Shown: positions 1-12,601, numbered from the stretch's first letter. The stretch is DNA of 64,000 nucleotides from Rhizoclosmatium globosum (GCA_002104985.1 MCGO01000134.1:1-64000); one strand, 5' to 3'. The notes: generated by a model not told the origin, from the letters alone. A program made the numbers and translations.

Positions 1-2537
1 TACTGTGATATGGCGTTGATAGTTGGTCTCCATTCTTTTGGCACTGTAGATAATCATATTTGCAAAGATCACAATATCATCTCCAAGTGTCGGAATTTGT
101 GGAACACCAGCCTCAGCTTTGAAGTCAGCCCACCATTGCTTCATTTGAGAATGCTGGCCCGTGGTTACTTTTCCCCCGTCAGTGGCAACAGTTTCGATGA
201 TTGAGACAAAGAACAACTCATTGACTTGAAGCATCGGGACGCCTTTCTTGGATTTGTGGAACATTCTCAAGCCCAGGTTTGTTCCAAATTTTGTGGCAAT
301 TGTGCTAATCAAGTTTATCCTGTGCATGATTGTCAGAAAATTACAAAGAAAGAATGAGGTTTTATCTCACTTTGGTAGAACACTCTCGAATTCAAGACGG
401 AGCCAGTCAGCACCAGCAAGAATAGTCTTCAACGGCAGTTTGACGGTTGGATAGAATCTTATCTTGAGTGTATGTGGGTTTCCCGGCAGCATTCCACTCC
501 GCAAGTTTGGGTTGCAGTACTTGCTGCAAGTAATGCTGGTATTCAGGTGAAGAGATTGCAGTCAAGAATTCAGCAACTTTTCTGTTGACATCACGTCAAA
601 GAAACAGTGTGATGGGGTGGTTGGGGTTTGACAATTTCCATTCTGCCAAAACAGTCAGTCAGCATATTTGAGAAAATGAACAAAATAGTCAACATACCTT
701 CAAGCCAATTGTGTAGAGGATGCATCCACATATCCTAATAGTTGTCAAAATGGAGTAAACACTTCTGGTTTGTTGCCTTTTTATGGTCACGAACACCACA
801 GAAACAGTTTCCATTCTGAAGAGCTGTGACTGTTGTGACATAAACAGGTGGAGGGGTGTACTTGAACTTGGATTCAACAGGGACTGATAATGGTGGGTTG
901 GCATTAACAACATGTGAGAGACATCTTGACAGAGCCAATGCATCATTCTCCATTGATTTCATGGTTCTTGAACCAGCAACAAACCAACGACCCACAGCGT
1001 TGTCTTTGAATACAGCAAATACTTTTTCGGCATCCAACTCAATCAACCGACACAGTGCAGAATACAATGGTCCTTTCAGATGAGAGACTGTAAATTGCTT
1101 CAAGTACTTGGGCAGATGTCCATCTTTTAGGGACGGTGGGTGGAGTTGTGGCAAGAATGCTGAGTTTGGTGGAAGAAACCACCAAGAGTTTGTGTCAAAC
1201 TGGCAGGATGAAGACGGCTGTAAACAGCTGCACTGGGAAACAACGGACTCTTTGAACTCCAGCAGAAGACAGAAACGGCATCACGTTTGCATGCTCGGCA
1301 GCGATTGATCCAATAATTTGAAAGTCAGAGTATTCCAAGAAACTTGTCAGAGCCAGTGTTTGGGCTCTGTTGATTTGATGGTCCAACTTATACTGCAAAC
1401 CAGAAGCAGCTGATGCAGGTTTGATATAATAGTGTTGTGGAATGCATGGTGGAGGAGTAAGGAGAGGTGCTTGCTGTGAAGGAGCAGTGGGAAAGGCTGG
1501 AGGATGGGGAAACGGTCTGATTTCAACAGCTGGAGTAAATACAGTGCCGGCAACAAGCCCATCTGTGTCCCATGACACTTGCCCATCAGACACAATTCAC
1601 CAATGTTTCTGCTCCAATGAATAGACTGCGTAACTAGCAGGCGGCTCCTTGCGATACGTGGTTGTTTCGACAAAAGAAAGCAGGCGGGCCGTCATTGGTT
1701 GGGAGGAATTGAACGTGAGATGGGAATGAACGTGAGATGGGAATTGTGGCTGTGTGTGACGTGCAGCAGAATGCACCAGAGTTGGAGAGAACTCCTTTTC
1801 GGTCGAACAAACATGTGAACAAGCACTGTTCTGCACCAGGTGGATAGACTTGTTGCACACTCCAACCGCCTCTGAGCTGGTCACAACAATCAAATGAGTC
1901 TTTCCCACTCTTGCCTCATGACACTAAAAGGAGCAAATCGTCAGTGATTTCTGTTTAAAATTGAAGAATACAACACACCTTGTTTATGTAATCAGGATCG
2001 GGCTGACCATTGGCCAATGACAGCTCCAAGACATGAACACCCGCAGCAACACAGACAGCTTTCATGGACGAGTATATGACTGATCCTGTGAATGAGTCTC
2101 AATGAAAACCTAACAAAGTGTCCAAGGAGCACTGAGCAATAGTATGCATTCCTGACACTAGAAGTCCCGAGGATTTGGCCAGCGTCACAGCGTCAAAAAC
2201 ACTATTGATGTGATTTGAAGACGGAACAACGTAACCATTAATATGGGCTGAAACTGCAGCAAGAAAGGCGGTGTGGCTGACTGGATGCGGCAGTGTGGCC
2301 AACTGGTCAAGATTGGCAGACAAGGTTTCGATTTTTCAGCGACTTCTGGATCTGCACCCATCTGGAAGTACCGGATACAGTTCAACCATTGGTCTTCGAC
2401 AATATGATGGTCAGCTAGAACGACCAAAACGTTGTTCTGATGGAGCAATTAGTGTTAACAGTAATGGGCTCGGTACATACTGCATTCATCAGTGGGGGAG
2501 GTTCCGGTGGAGGAGGAGGATGCTGATTGACAGACAT
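1..2537 (-). pseudogene. Broken multi-exon gene of unknown family
   Basis: Minus-strand coding sequence runs off the left edge. It opens at an ATG (2537) with a proline-rich N-terminus (MSVNQHPPPPPEPPP) and a 44-nt intron (2437-2480; GTATGT donor, ACTAAT branch, CAG acceptor). After the intron comes a hydrophobic strand, NVLVVLADHH. Later exons encode VCVAAGVHVLEL and THLIVVTSS strands, a Pro-rich linker, and at 1-650 a segment with LPKINLISTIATKFGT joined by a 51-nt intron. The frame is broken: one A is missing from an A-run near 2325, frame jumps occur near 1220 and 430, and an in-frame TAG (near 736) is followed by DMWMHPLHNWLE. Alternating strands and helices could be a diverged NYN/PIN-like fold, but I do not recognise the family. 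It is probably decayed; sequencing indels or unusually short introns are alternatives. Confidence 0.45.
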
Positions 2538-3652
2538 ATACCTATGAGAGTAGTTGGTTATCAATTCGGATGAAGGGGTGAATTTTTGTGAAGGGGACTG
2601 ACTTAATGAAGGGGATTTTTGAAGGGGAAGTGTGGGAAGTCCCTCGCAACAAGACAACAGACGTTTGCCCTCCATTACAGTTTCTATACAAGGAAGAGAG
2701 GTTGCACTTGTGAAGGAATAGGGACGGAGGGACACAAACCACGCTTCGACGACAGTTTTTTGTGGGAAACTTTTTGGAGTAATTTGGAAGGGACATTTTG
2801 AACAGCCAATTAGGCAACAGCTGTCAGATCACACCGTGACCTTTGTCGCAAACTTCGTCTGTGCAGTGACAAAAGAATCCACGAGCAATGGCTTTGACTT
2901 CAACAATACTGTCAAGTTTACGTTTCAGCATATGTTGAAAACTAAAACATTCATGTTAGAGAGCTGAAGAGAGGATATGGTGGCCGAAATTGAAACGAAA
3001 GGAAGGGGGATTTGGAAGGTCCACGCCAATACACAAGAGAGTGCGAGAGAAAGGAGATAAAGAAAGTGGAGGATACCTCAATTTTAAAGATTGGTGGAGG
3101 CATTTGGTGGCTCTGTTGTTAAAACGGTTTGACATTGTGTTGGCTCGCTCCAGTATAGCGCCAACAAAGAAAATTCGTGCTCCAGTATAGCACCAATAAA
3201 GAAAATTCGTGATTTTGATGCAGATATTAATATAAATGCAGTCAATGAATGTCGCATGCGAATTGTGTGGGAAGGGAAGAAGGTGTTGTGACCTTGTGTT
3301 GAAGCGCCGCCCGATGATGTCGCGCGGAGAGGCGCTACAAAGGGCATCAGCAACAGTCACAATGAAATGCAAATTGTAATGCACTTCACCCGAGGACAAA
3401 TGTAAGCATTCGTTCGCTGCGGGATGTTCGGACAGAGGAGCTCAAGAATTGCAGACAGCAGGACAATGCGCTGCAGCGGTGGGACACCAAGGGAGACCCA
3501 GCGCAGCAAATGCAATAGTGGACATATTTTATCAAAAAAAGAGTGACGGGGAGTACGAAAAAGACTTATGCAACCTTTCCTTTGGAACCCCAAACCAAAG
3601 AACTCTTGTAATAACAGAGTCTTATCTTTGTCTCTTTCTCTTTCTTTATTTT

Positions 3653-5195
3653 TTATACGGCTCTTCTTGCCCAAAGCCCTTTCCTAAAAGCAGCTTCAAA
3701 CACACTGTTATCCACATCATTCCAAGCACTACTAATCCAACTACAAATAATTGCGTGACTTGGCCGCTTTCTTCTGCCGTCTGAATTCAACTCACTCGCG
3801 TCTGTGATGGAACTCCGCATCCAAACTGTCCACCTTCGCCGATTTCCATCTTTGAAAGGTTTGATGATTCCAATATCTAGTGGCTGAAGTTTTGACGCGT
3901 ATCCACCAGGAATCACAGTGGGAATTATTGCAGCATTCTTGAATGCATCCTTCACTGGTTGAGTCAGGTGAGCTTTGTAACTGTCCAACACCATCATCAC
4001 CTTTCTTCCAGAAGTTTCAGATTTAAATTGAGGAATGCATTCGTTGAGAATCACGTCGCTGTCAAACCATGCATTTTGTTGAAATGTAACTTGAAGACCG
4101 ACTCCAAGAGCACTAACTTGAGCAGGCACCGTTTTGGCCAGTCGACCAGTTCTTGCACCTTTAAAGACAACCAATGGGGGAAGTCGATGTCCATCCCCGC
4201 GACATGTCAATCCAACCGAGAATCCAGTCGACTCGTTTCCAGTATTCTTGATGATTACAATTGTCGATCCTTTCCAATGCACCGTCTTCTTGAGTGACAT
4301 ATCAAAGTAGAGTCTAGTTTGATCAAAGTTGTAAATATCTTTGACAGTGAGACCATTCGTTTGCTGCCTGAAAATGAAATCATCAAAAGCAGAGATCTTT
4401 GGATCAGTACCAGCCACAAAAGACGAAACAGGAGTAAAGAAAATGTTTTTGTTTGTTTTATTGGTTTGTTTTGTTTTTGGTTTGTTTTGTGTGGTTTGGT
4501 TGATGAAGGAGGAGGAAAGAATGGGTAGAGGGAGGGGTGGAGCGTCGCTATGGTCCAACAACCCACAAGTTCTGGTTGTAGTTCTCGCTCTGATGCTCAG
4601 TCTATACCGCTCCATGAATCCTGTACACCAACGGGATGATGCGGTGAAGGTTTCTCTACGCTGTTCCGTTACAACCCCCAGTGCTGCATCAGCCAATAAA
4701 CTCAAGGGATCCTTCACGTATGCCAACATCCACTCGCGCAAGTCTGCCGGCGACACGGCGTATCCGCGGTTTCTCTGGTCCGCCACCAGTCCAAACACCT
4801 TCACTTACTCCTCCAGGAACATACAGCGCACCATAGAGGGAGATGGAGAGAGTATAGAGGGGTTGCCATCAAAATCTACACTAATCTGGGAGAGAGAGGG
4901 AGGGGCTCTGTTGATGCGACTGTGTTCTTTCCTTCCACCGCCCACCATCACACTTCCCCATCCACAGTGCAGAGACTTCCCACCTCGCTTGGCAGATTCG
5001 TCTTTGATGGCTTCAAACGATCGCACCCACTTCGACAGCATCGACCTGTTGAGGGAATGTTTAGTAGCAACGGCAGTAAGAGAACCACTGCGAATCTTCC
5101 TGTGTGGAGGGAGCAGAGGCAGCAAGCGAGGCAGAGAGTGCTCGCACTTCATCGACGATGCGCAACTTGTACGTCAGTGTGTATTGCTTTCGCAT
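3653..5195 (-). pseudogene. Degraded pogo/Tigger-like DDE transposase
   Basis: This reads as a CENP-B-type transposase, which cuts and pastes DNA transposons. An N-terminal helix-turn-helix begins MRKQYTLTYKLRIVDEV and continues, in another frame, with SGSLTAVATKH and RSMLSKWV. A second DNA-binding part has SPADLREWMLAYVKD. The DDE_1 catalytic core carries D in NFDQTRLYFD, D in VLDSYKAHLT and the third acidic position in LQPLDIGIIKPF, so all three acidic positions are present. The reading frame is broken near 5110-5150, and an in-frame TAA lies at about 4805. A low-complexity Lys/Thr/Asn stretch around 4400-4560 is probably an intron. No flanking inverted repeats were identified. It lies head-to-head with the alanyl-tRNA editing gene, 83 bp between starts. 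Confidence 0.75.
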
Positions 5196-5278
5196 TTGTG
5201 GTGGTAAAGTTTGGCAAAGAAAAAAAAAGTGAAGATGAATGTTCTTCATCTCTGAAAATAATAGCAGAAAACATTCGA

Positions 5279-6037
5279 ATGATCGCAACTACCTCCCTTG
5301 CCCAATCGGTGACACCCACCATCAAGGCATACTTTACCGATAGCTACTGCTTCGATCTTTCTGGAGCCAAAGTTCTCGCTGTCGAGCCACATGACTCATC
5401 TGACAAACACTTGAGAATCATCCTGGATCGCACCATTTTCCATCCACAAGGAGGTGGACAGCCAAGCGATACGGGAAGTATTATCTTTCCTGAGACAGGT
5501 CTTGTCTTCAACGTGGAGGCCCTGCAGTACAATCGTGACACCGGCGTCATATCCCACATTGGACAGTTTTCAGATGGAGAACAGCTTTCAAACGGAGTAG
5601 AGCGACTCAAACCTGGGCATATTGCGAACCTCTCCATAGATGAAGCGGCTCGTCGTACAAACTGCCGTTTGCACAGCGCTGGCCATTTCTTAGACTTGAT
5701 GATGAAGCAAGTCCGCCCAGAGCTTGTGCCCGGCAGCGGAAGCCACGCCACCGGAATGTCCTGGGTCAATTATACGGGCGATGTTCCGGCTGCTGAGCGC
5801 AACCTTGTTCGTGATGCACTTCAAGAGGCTGTCAACAAGCATTTGGCCGTTCCGGTTGCAGTTCAGATTGAAATGAATGAATCAACCATGCGTAGATCCA
5901 TCCAGTTTGGTTCTTTTGAATCCTGTGAATGTGGAGGTACTCACGTTCGTAACTCTGACGAGATTGGGAAGATTAACATAACAAAGATCGCGAAGAATGG
6001 AAAGAACGGCGTGCGTGTTTCTTATACTGTTGAATAG
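5279..6037 (+). CDS. Alanyl-tRNA editing protein (AlaX-like), 252 aa
   Basis: This is a stand-alone editing-domain protein related to the editing domain of alanyl-tRNA synthetase, expected to deacylate Ser-tRNA(Ala) or Gly-tRNA(Ala) in trans. Visible family signatures are HPQGGGQPSDTG in the N-terminal part, the zinc/catalytic HxxxH at His132 and His136 (CRLHSAGHFLD), and the C-terminal CGGTH at Cys218 to His222. There is no aminoacylation domain, and the length suits AlaX proteins. The coding region is a single exon. ATG at 5279 is chosen because the upstream in-frame sequence belongs to the divergent transposase fragment. AATAAA at about 6054 is a likely polyadenylation signal. Confidence 0.9.
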   Translation: MIATTSLAQSVTPTIKAYFTDSYCFDLSGAKVLAVEPHDSSDKHLRIILDRTIFHPQGGGQPSDTGSIIFPETGLVFNVEALQYNRDTGVISHIGQFSDGEQLSNGVERLKPGHIANLSIDEAARRTNCRLHSAGHFLDLMMKQVRPELVPGSGSHATGMSWVNYTGDVPAAERNLVRDALQEAVNKHLAVPVAVQIEMNESTMRRSIQFGSFESCECGGTHVRNSDEIGKINITKIAKNGKNGVRVSYTVE

Positions 6038-6102
6038 ATTGACTTTTAGTGTTAATAAAATGATTCCGAGCCTCAAATGCTTTCAAAGGGAGGGGGTACT
6101 AG

Positions 6103-6152
<50 letters not shown>

Positions 6153-6675
6153 TGTGTGTAATGAAAAAGTAAAGAATAAGCTCGCCGAGCCATGTTTATT
6201 TGAGACTTAAAAATCAACTATACAGCTAGATATGAACACATTTTTATACCAAGGTGGCAAGGCGAAAGAACATGGAAAGTGATGACATGTAGCGCGTTTC
6301 AACCCTTGAAAAGTGTTTGACTCCACGTGCATTATTAATGCTGGAGGCTGTATCATCAATGAGTCGAGTTGCTAGAATGGAATCAAGTATAGAAAAACAG
6401 ATCTTTTATATCACTAGCCCAGCTATCCTTCCAGCGTAACGGGGACATACACTGGAATGGTGGAGGGGTGTCTGGACGGGGGAAGTGGAACGTTAACGTG
6501 AAAGAACTTTGGAGGATGTGATTGGTTGGGTGATTTAGGGGCTTGTTTCCATTATTTTAGTATAAAAGGAGAGGGCACATGTGATGTGAAAATACAATGT
6601 GTTAAGACCTCAAAATCTGTTTAAATCGTTCCACATCTACCCCTAGGTATCCCTTTCACGTCAACAGAAAGAAAT
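6038..6675. other. Intergenic region with GT microsatellite
   Basis: No gene is visible between the convergent AlaX-like and Crinkler-like genes. The first 30 bases contain the AlaX-like poly(A) signal. A (GT)n tract occupies roughly 6107-6166. A TATAAAAG motif occurs near 6562. The remainder shows nothing recognisable. Confidence 0.6.
6107..6166. repeat. (GT)n microsatellite
   Basis: Almost pure GT dinucleotide repeat with one GTTTGT interruption near its right end. It lies downstream of the AlaX-like gene. Confidence 0.95.
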
Positions 6676-9169
6676 TTATTGATTTCTGATGACTCTGGCG
6701 ACAAATTCCTTATATGCACTGACAAATTTTGCCCCAAAGAATTTCAGCGCAAAGTCGCACTCCAAATTAACACAAATCACATAGTCGTTACCAGCTGCAC
6801 CAGATTGGAACTGAGGTTTCAATGAGGGTGCTGTGTCCAGTAATTCAAAACGCAAGTGAACAAAACGCCAGCTTTGTGTTTCCTCTGAGCATTGGCTCTG
6901 TAACAGAGGTTGGGGCTTGTACCAGTTCGACGGCTCCATTGTTGCAATGTTCTTATGGACGTCTTCAGCTGACACGTACATGCTTGAATTTGAGTTCGCA
7001 GTTGATGTTGTCTTGTTGCAGCAAGAGAAAACCGAGTACCGTAAGTCTGGCCCAGCATTAACAGCGGGTAGGAGAACATACGGAAACGAAGCTCTTCGAA
7101 GTTGCTGAAGAAACATGTTGGCATTTTTCTCATTTCGACAATCCAGAATTCCAACTGGTTTGGAAATGTTCATATCATTCACCCACTTTGGCAAAAACGC
7201 TTTTAGCTCGGGTTCCTGCCACCATCCTTGAATAAATCGAAGAGCGATGATAAGTTCCATGATATGCCCTCGTTCCTGGGCTGAAGGGTTTGGCGGAACC
7301 AATGGAGAAAATACTTGTCTTGCAAAGTATGTCATTAGCGCGTCTGGAGACTTTGTCGCGAAAAAATTCAACCCAGCAGATAAGACTATTGGTTCTGCCA
7401 TACAGGCGCCCCATGTTTCCAACTGACGCTCCACCATTACAAGGCTTGTTGACACCAAGTCCAAATCTTCATGAAAAGGAAAAGATACAGTTGAACCATT
7501 GCCAAAGAGGGAAGAAAGGCAAATTTGGAGGAGAACTTCAGCAACAAGTTTCTTCCGATCCGATGAACCTGAAATGGGAAGTATGATATCTGGGAATCGT
7601 TTCTTCCAGAAGTAAAAAGGAGAGGTATCCTCAAATGAAGAGCCATACTCTGTGGTCATTTCGGCACGATATAGCGCCAATGATTGCTGTATGTTATCGT
7701 TATCAATCAGTTTGCGGAGAAAAGACATGAAGAATCGCGGTCGTCCATGAAGAAACATCGAGGCTTCGTCAAAAACAGCCTGATTTTGATTGAATATGAG
7801 AGGTTGAATCCACCGAGAGCACAGGTTAAAGATCATTTTTGGAGTGAGATAGGTGAAGCGGGTGAAGACATGAACATTGGTAGGTTTTCCTCCCGCCGCT
7901 GAATGCATCAACTCCATATTACGAATACGCATATGTGTGCCACACCAGATAGATTTGAGGCTATAGTTCATAACAAATCCGGCTGCAAACGAAAAGAACG
8001 ACCTTGGTGAATCCAGTTGATTGTTTGAGATGCCACGTTGGTCGGGCTTTGAAGAGCGATATTCCCACTCAAGAACAGTTAGGAGGTGTTGTGATTCATC
8101 GAAAATCACCCGCCCGTCAAACTCCCTCTTTAGCGAATCAAAAATCTTGCCCACTATTCTGAACGAATACGATGATAACGAGGAAAATATTTGATCGAAT
8201 AGTTTCTGAGTTCGACGGCTCCTCTGAATACAAAGCCACTCGAATTGCCGGAACTCCGCATTCTGCTCAAGTAGACTGCGGAGAACAAGCATCCGGGCCC
8301 CAATCAAAGACATGATCAGTTTTTCTGAGAGATGTTCAAATTCTTTCTGGCTATATTCAGTCTTGATAAGCGGTTGATGAGAATTCAAAAGGCCAATCAT
8401 CGAGAATACATCAATGTCCTTCGTACAGTCAAAAAGTAAACACCAACGATGCCGAGCATAGTCAAAGCAAGTTCTTGTCTTTCCACAGCCACTCACACCA
8501 ATAAGAATTATTGTGTTACTCTCGATTTCCAACAGTTCGTCGACTGGCATTGTGATACCAAGAGCAGACTCGTCATCATATATCTGATGAGAGAAGAGGA
8601 AATCAGGGATTCCATCGATTCCTTGGATTTCAAGTGTTAAGACGTTTGCAGGCTGAAGAATTTTTCCGGTTTCCGGGGCAGTAAAGACATTGCGATTTGT
8701 TTTGTCAAACAACACAAAACTGGTAAGTTGTTCAAAAGCCTCCTTAACCGTGATTGAATCAAAAGCCTCCTTAACAGCGATTGAATCAAAAGCCGCGACA
8801 GTGTTCTTGGCTGTTGCTAGTTGAGCACAGGGGAAAAAAGAAAACCAATTGGTACTTACACATCGTGGTTGTGATGACAAGGGCAGATGGTGCACTTCCA
8901 TCTGGAGGGGCGACCCCAGCACCAGCAGCAATAAGAGAAGTTATTGGCACATGAGATTGAAGGAGATCGCCGGCATTGAGGCCGAGCGAGGGGAGGCCAA
9001 GGCTCGGGGGGAGGTAGAGGGAGCAGGTTCCCTCGATGAGACCGAAGCGAGCAGCTGCATCGGCCACGATATCCCCAACTATCTCTAACGGTAAGTTTTT
9101 GAGCGGTCCTCTTCCAAATTCTATTTCGACGCCTATTGTGTTCGTTCCATTTGTGACGAAGAGGCGCAT
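6676..9169 (-). CDS. Crinkler (CRN)-like P-loop NTPase, 816 aa, two exons
   Basis: Exons are 8860-9169 and 6676-8816. The 43-nt intron (GTAAGT to ACTAG) is phase 1 and joins VITTTM to STAKNTV. Residues 1-100 look like a ubiquitin-like header (MRLFVTNGTNTIGVEIEFG, with GDLLQSHVPIT), as in Crinklers. The linker has a short direct repeat of (V/A)KEAFDSI. A Walker A motif, GVSGCGKT, lies at about residues 210-217, followed by RTCFDYARHRWCLLFDC, a pattern seen in Crinkler NTPases. The C-terminal third contains an AGPDLRYSVFSCCNKT segment that could be the restriction-endonuclease-like domain found in this family. Crinklers are known as secreted effectors or as conflict/nuclease proteins. No signal peptide is visible, so an intracellular or non-classical role is equally possible. 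Family call is from motif layout only. Confidence 0.65.
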
Positions 9170-9385
9170 TTTTGGAAACAAGATCTTCTGGAACTCAGGG
9201 GAGTGTTCTTGTTGGGGTACTTTTCAAATACAATGGATATAAACAATTGGGGTACTTATTGAACTGATGTTTATTCTCTGTCTGTTTTCGGGTCTGCAAG
9301 AATCTGTTCTTGGAACCCGTTTAAACTGCTCTAGCACTTGTGCAATCGAGGCTGCTTAAGAATACGCAAGATAAATTGGATAAGT

Positions 9386-10136
9386 ATGCTCAACGTCGAA
9401 CGAGTTCGTCGATCTGCTGCGGAATGGAATTCAACTTCTGATTCTTATGCCACGTCCGACTTCAACTCAAAAACCACCAACAAGAAATCCACTTCTGGAA
9501 AAGATGGGATTCCAAGTAAGTTTATTGACTTGTCTTGTTTCTACTAGTACCGGAATGGATCAAGACAGGAAGAATGCGGCCCATGCCTCCATTAGGAAAC
9601 AGACCACGATTATGGCTTCAAAAAGTCGCAAAATGTTGGCGCATTCTTTACTCCTGGCAGTTCTTTTCCAACTGCGGCAAACATCAAGTCCATTATGGGT
9701 GAAGGCTTAGAGCAAAGGTTTCCTCTCGTTGGCAGAATCGGGAAGATCAAGGCTGTGGTAATTGTAACTGAGGTAAACACTCTTCTACATGTTACTTTAT
9801 TTAACTCGTTCACTGTTATTTTCGAAATAGATTTAAATTGACAATCATCTGTTTCTGCGGCTGCATATCGCGCGTATTGGAAAGGCCAAGACATTCAAAT
9901 GTTCAAATCCACGTTGCAGTGGCCGTGAATTATGTTCAAGTGATAGTCTCACCTTCCGACTTCCACGTGATATCCAGAGTGGTCTGTATATTAAGTGAGT
10001 GATTGCATTGATGCGGGTTCATCACCACATTCGAGGTGGTGGGAAAAAGGGGGTGCCAAAAACAATGATGGTAACGGTGATCCAGGAGGTGGAGGGCCGG
10101 GTGGAGGAAGCGGTGGAGGGAATGGAGGAAGGAGAG
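9386..10136 (+). pseudogene. Possible decayed multi-exon gene, unrecognised
   Basis: Coding-like segments in changing frames. The first is MLNVERVRRSAAEWNSTSD from ATG 9386, with a GTAAGT donor near 9514. A KSQNVGAFFTPGSSFP segment continues to KIKAVVIVTE before a GTAAAC donor near 9773. An AKTFKCSNPRCSG segment lies at about 9880-9990, followed by a Gly-rich tail (GGGGPGGGSGGGNGG). Acceptors are present, but exon phases do not join cleanly. It could be a real gene with a non-obvious splicing pattern or a decaying one. No family recognised. Confidence 0.25.
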
Positions 10137-10269
10137 AATGAAGGTGGAGGACGCTCCTTCCTATCTTGCACTTGGCCTCCCTTGGAGCTGTTGGACACGT
10201 TAGCGACGGTTAGCTGAGATTGGCTGACGAACTTCCAAGAAAAGTACTGGAAAAAATTCTGTCCCAAAA

Positions 10270-12491
10270 ATGACGTCCATTGCAGAGATGTCAGTGTCCG
10301 CGATCGCTGAGCGAGAGTTCACCATTGATGACACCAACGAAGACATGTGGGCAGCCCAGGATCGAATGCGTGCCGAGAAGGAGAGAATTGTAAGCTTTGT
10401 TTGGGTTGTCGCTGAGTCCGCTCATTGAATTGACCACTAATCAACGTCGCTTTCTTGCCTGGCACTCTTTCTAGTACTCAATCTCTCAGGCTTCTAAGAT
10501 GGGCATGGAGGTTCAGCGTAGAATGCATGCCAACAACCCTATACAGCTCAAAATGATCGACAACCAGGTCCAGTTGCAGGAGCAGAACAACCGCCGCATG
10601 AACTCAAAGTACGATAGCAAGATCAGTGAAATCAACAGGATCCTTGAGGAGAAGAAGGTTCGAGGTGTGTATTTCTGTGTGGTAATGTGATAGTGTGCAA
10701 AAGTGGGTAATGAGACACCTGAAACGCCAAACGCCCAAACACCACCCAAATCTGAAACACTAACTCCTGTTTCACTCAATCAAATAGACCAAGCACTTCT
10801 CGAAAAGGGCCTCGAGGAAGTTCAAACTGATGTTGCCAATCTTAAGATTGAAACGTCTTCTCTTGCCGGCCAGATCAATTTGCTCAAGCAGGAAGCTGCG
10901 GCAAGAAAGAAGGAGTTTGATTCTGCCATTGGTCAAGTCCGTGATAAATTTGCGAAACAGGACGAGTGGAACGAAGAAGTGTATTCGCAGGTCTATGCTC
11001 TCCAGGCTGACTCAGCCCTTTTGATGGCCGAATATGAAGAAAAGCAGAAGGATTTGCGTGAGAAACAGTACATTGAGGCGGATCCAAACACAAAAGTCTT
11101 TTATGAGACAGTGTTTAGCAAAATGAACGAAGTCTTTGTTGCCACGAAAGCGTTGAGTACTTTGTGCCATGCCTGTTCTTTTACTAACATTGACCAATCG
11201 CAGACTCAACTCTGGAATGATTAGTCGTGCTCAATATGCTGACGGAGACAAGGCTGCAAGCTTCATCAACCTTGCCGGTTCCCTCATTCCTCTTCCAGCA
11301 GTCACCACTGTTCTTTCTTATGTCGCCAAAGGTGTTCAATACCTCAGTGACAAGCGTGAAGCGGATAGAATCCAAAATATTTCTGGTTCAGCACTTGGAT
11401 TCAGTGAAATGGATGAGGTAAAGTATTCTATTAAATGTTATTCTCTTTAGCAAAGAAGAACTCATTCGAAATTCAAGATTTGCGACTGGATCTCCCGAGG
11501 CCTCGTTTTTGCATACGAAGAACAAATCCGAGCCTTGACTACAGACTCTGCTGCCACGTTCGGAGAATGTTGCGTGAAATACGTTCTCGACTTTTTGGCT
11601 CGTAGCGAAGACGAAAAAGACGCTGCTGCTTCTGCCCTTGCTGAAGCATCGGCTGCGGCTGCTGCTGCCACCCTTGCCGCCAACTCTGGTCCAGGCGGTA
11701 TCCCACGCCCAAATGATGCAGCCACACCACGTGGATCTGTCTCTCTCCGCGGCATCGACTCCCCAGCTCCTTCCGTCACTGCCGGGACAACAGCATCCCT
11801 GTCTGCAGGTCCAGCACAGGAAGTCGCCGTCAGTCCACGCGACCAACTGGTAACAGACCTTTTGATATACATGTCAAACCGCCGTGGAATCAAGAATGGA
11901 AAGTGGGGACTCAACGACGTTTCCTTGACAACCAGAATTCCTGGGTTGACATTCACTGACCGCGGAATCATCAAACAATGTGGCTTAAGGACGATTTCTG
12001 GGACCATGTACCACGCACCACCACCTGTACCTGTCAACAAAGAGGAATTGGCAAAGAAGCTTGTGGAAAAGGAGATTGTGGCTGTTGTTGATAAAGAGCT
12101 TGGAATCACGACTCCACCACCTTCAGCTCCGGGACAGCCTCAGAGTCCTCCTGCCATGTCTCGTACCAAAAGTTTCGGAAGCAAGTTGTTCAAGTGGGGA
12201 AGCACTTCGAGTGCCAAACAAATTGTAAGTGATGTGAGTGGAGCCAAGGAAAAGGCCGGCGGCATCGCTTTGGACTTGTCGTTGAGATTGAAGGAAGTTG
12301 CTGGAACTGTCTTGAGCGATGATACTTGTAGACCAGAGATTTATGGGTACCGTTTGGGAACACAACGAGAGGCGGCTGTCTTGGGAATGTATGAAACATC
12401 CCAAAGAGCCTTTGGCCGAATTGTTCCGTTGTCTCCTGACCAACTCGCTCGCGATCCTAAGGCGCAATCCAAGTTCTGGACTGGAAAGTAA
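10270..12491 (+). CDS. Coiled-coil/alanine-rich protein of unknown function, about 646 aa, five exons
   Basis: Exons are 10270-10389, 10475-10664, 10788-about 11163, 11204-11417 and 11451-12491. Total length is a multiple of three if intron 3 uses the GTGCCA donor at 11164; the neighbouring GTACTT donor at 11157 would break the frame. Residues about 40-260 are strongly helical and charged (LEKGLEEVQTDVANLK, RKKEFDSAIGQVRDKF) and should form a coiled coil. A hydrophobic stretch (AGSLIPLPAVTTVLSYVAKG) follows. A low-complexity Ala-rich, Pro/Ser linker comes next, then a conserved-looking C-terminus (SQRAFGRIVPLSPDQLA). No enzymatic motif is visible and I do not recognise the family. AATAAA lies 12 bases past the stop. 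Confidence 0.7.
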
Positions 12492-12601
12492 AAAAATGTG
12501 CTCAAATAAAATGTTACAGTTCTTTTCATTCAACAACTTATTTGGTTTGTTTGTTTTCTCGAAATCCGCAGTTTCAACCATCAACCAACCAACCAAACGC
12601 A

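Noticed and set aside
4341..5207. Plus-strand 288-codon frame opposite the transposase
   Set aside because: It has no domain and is antisense to recognisable DDE and helix-turn-helix motifs on the minus strand.
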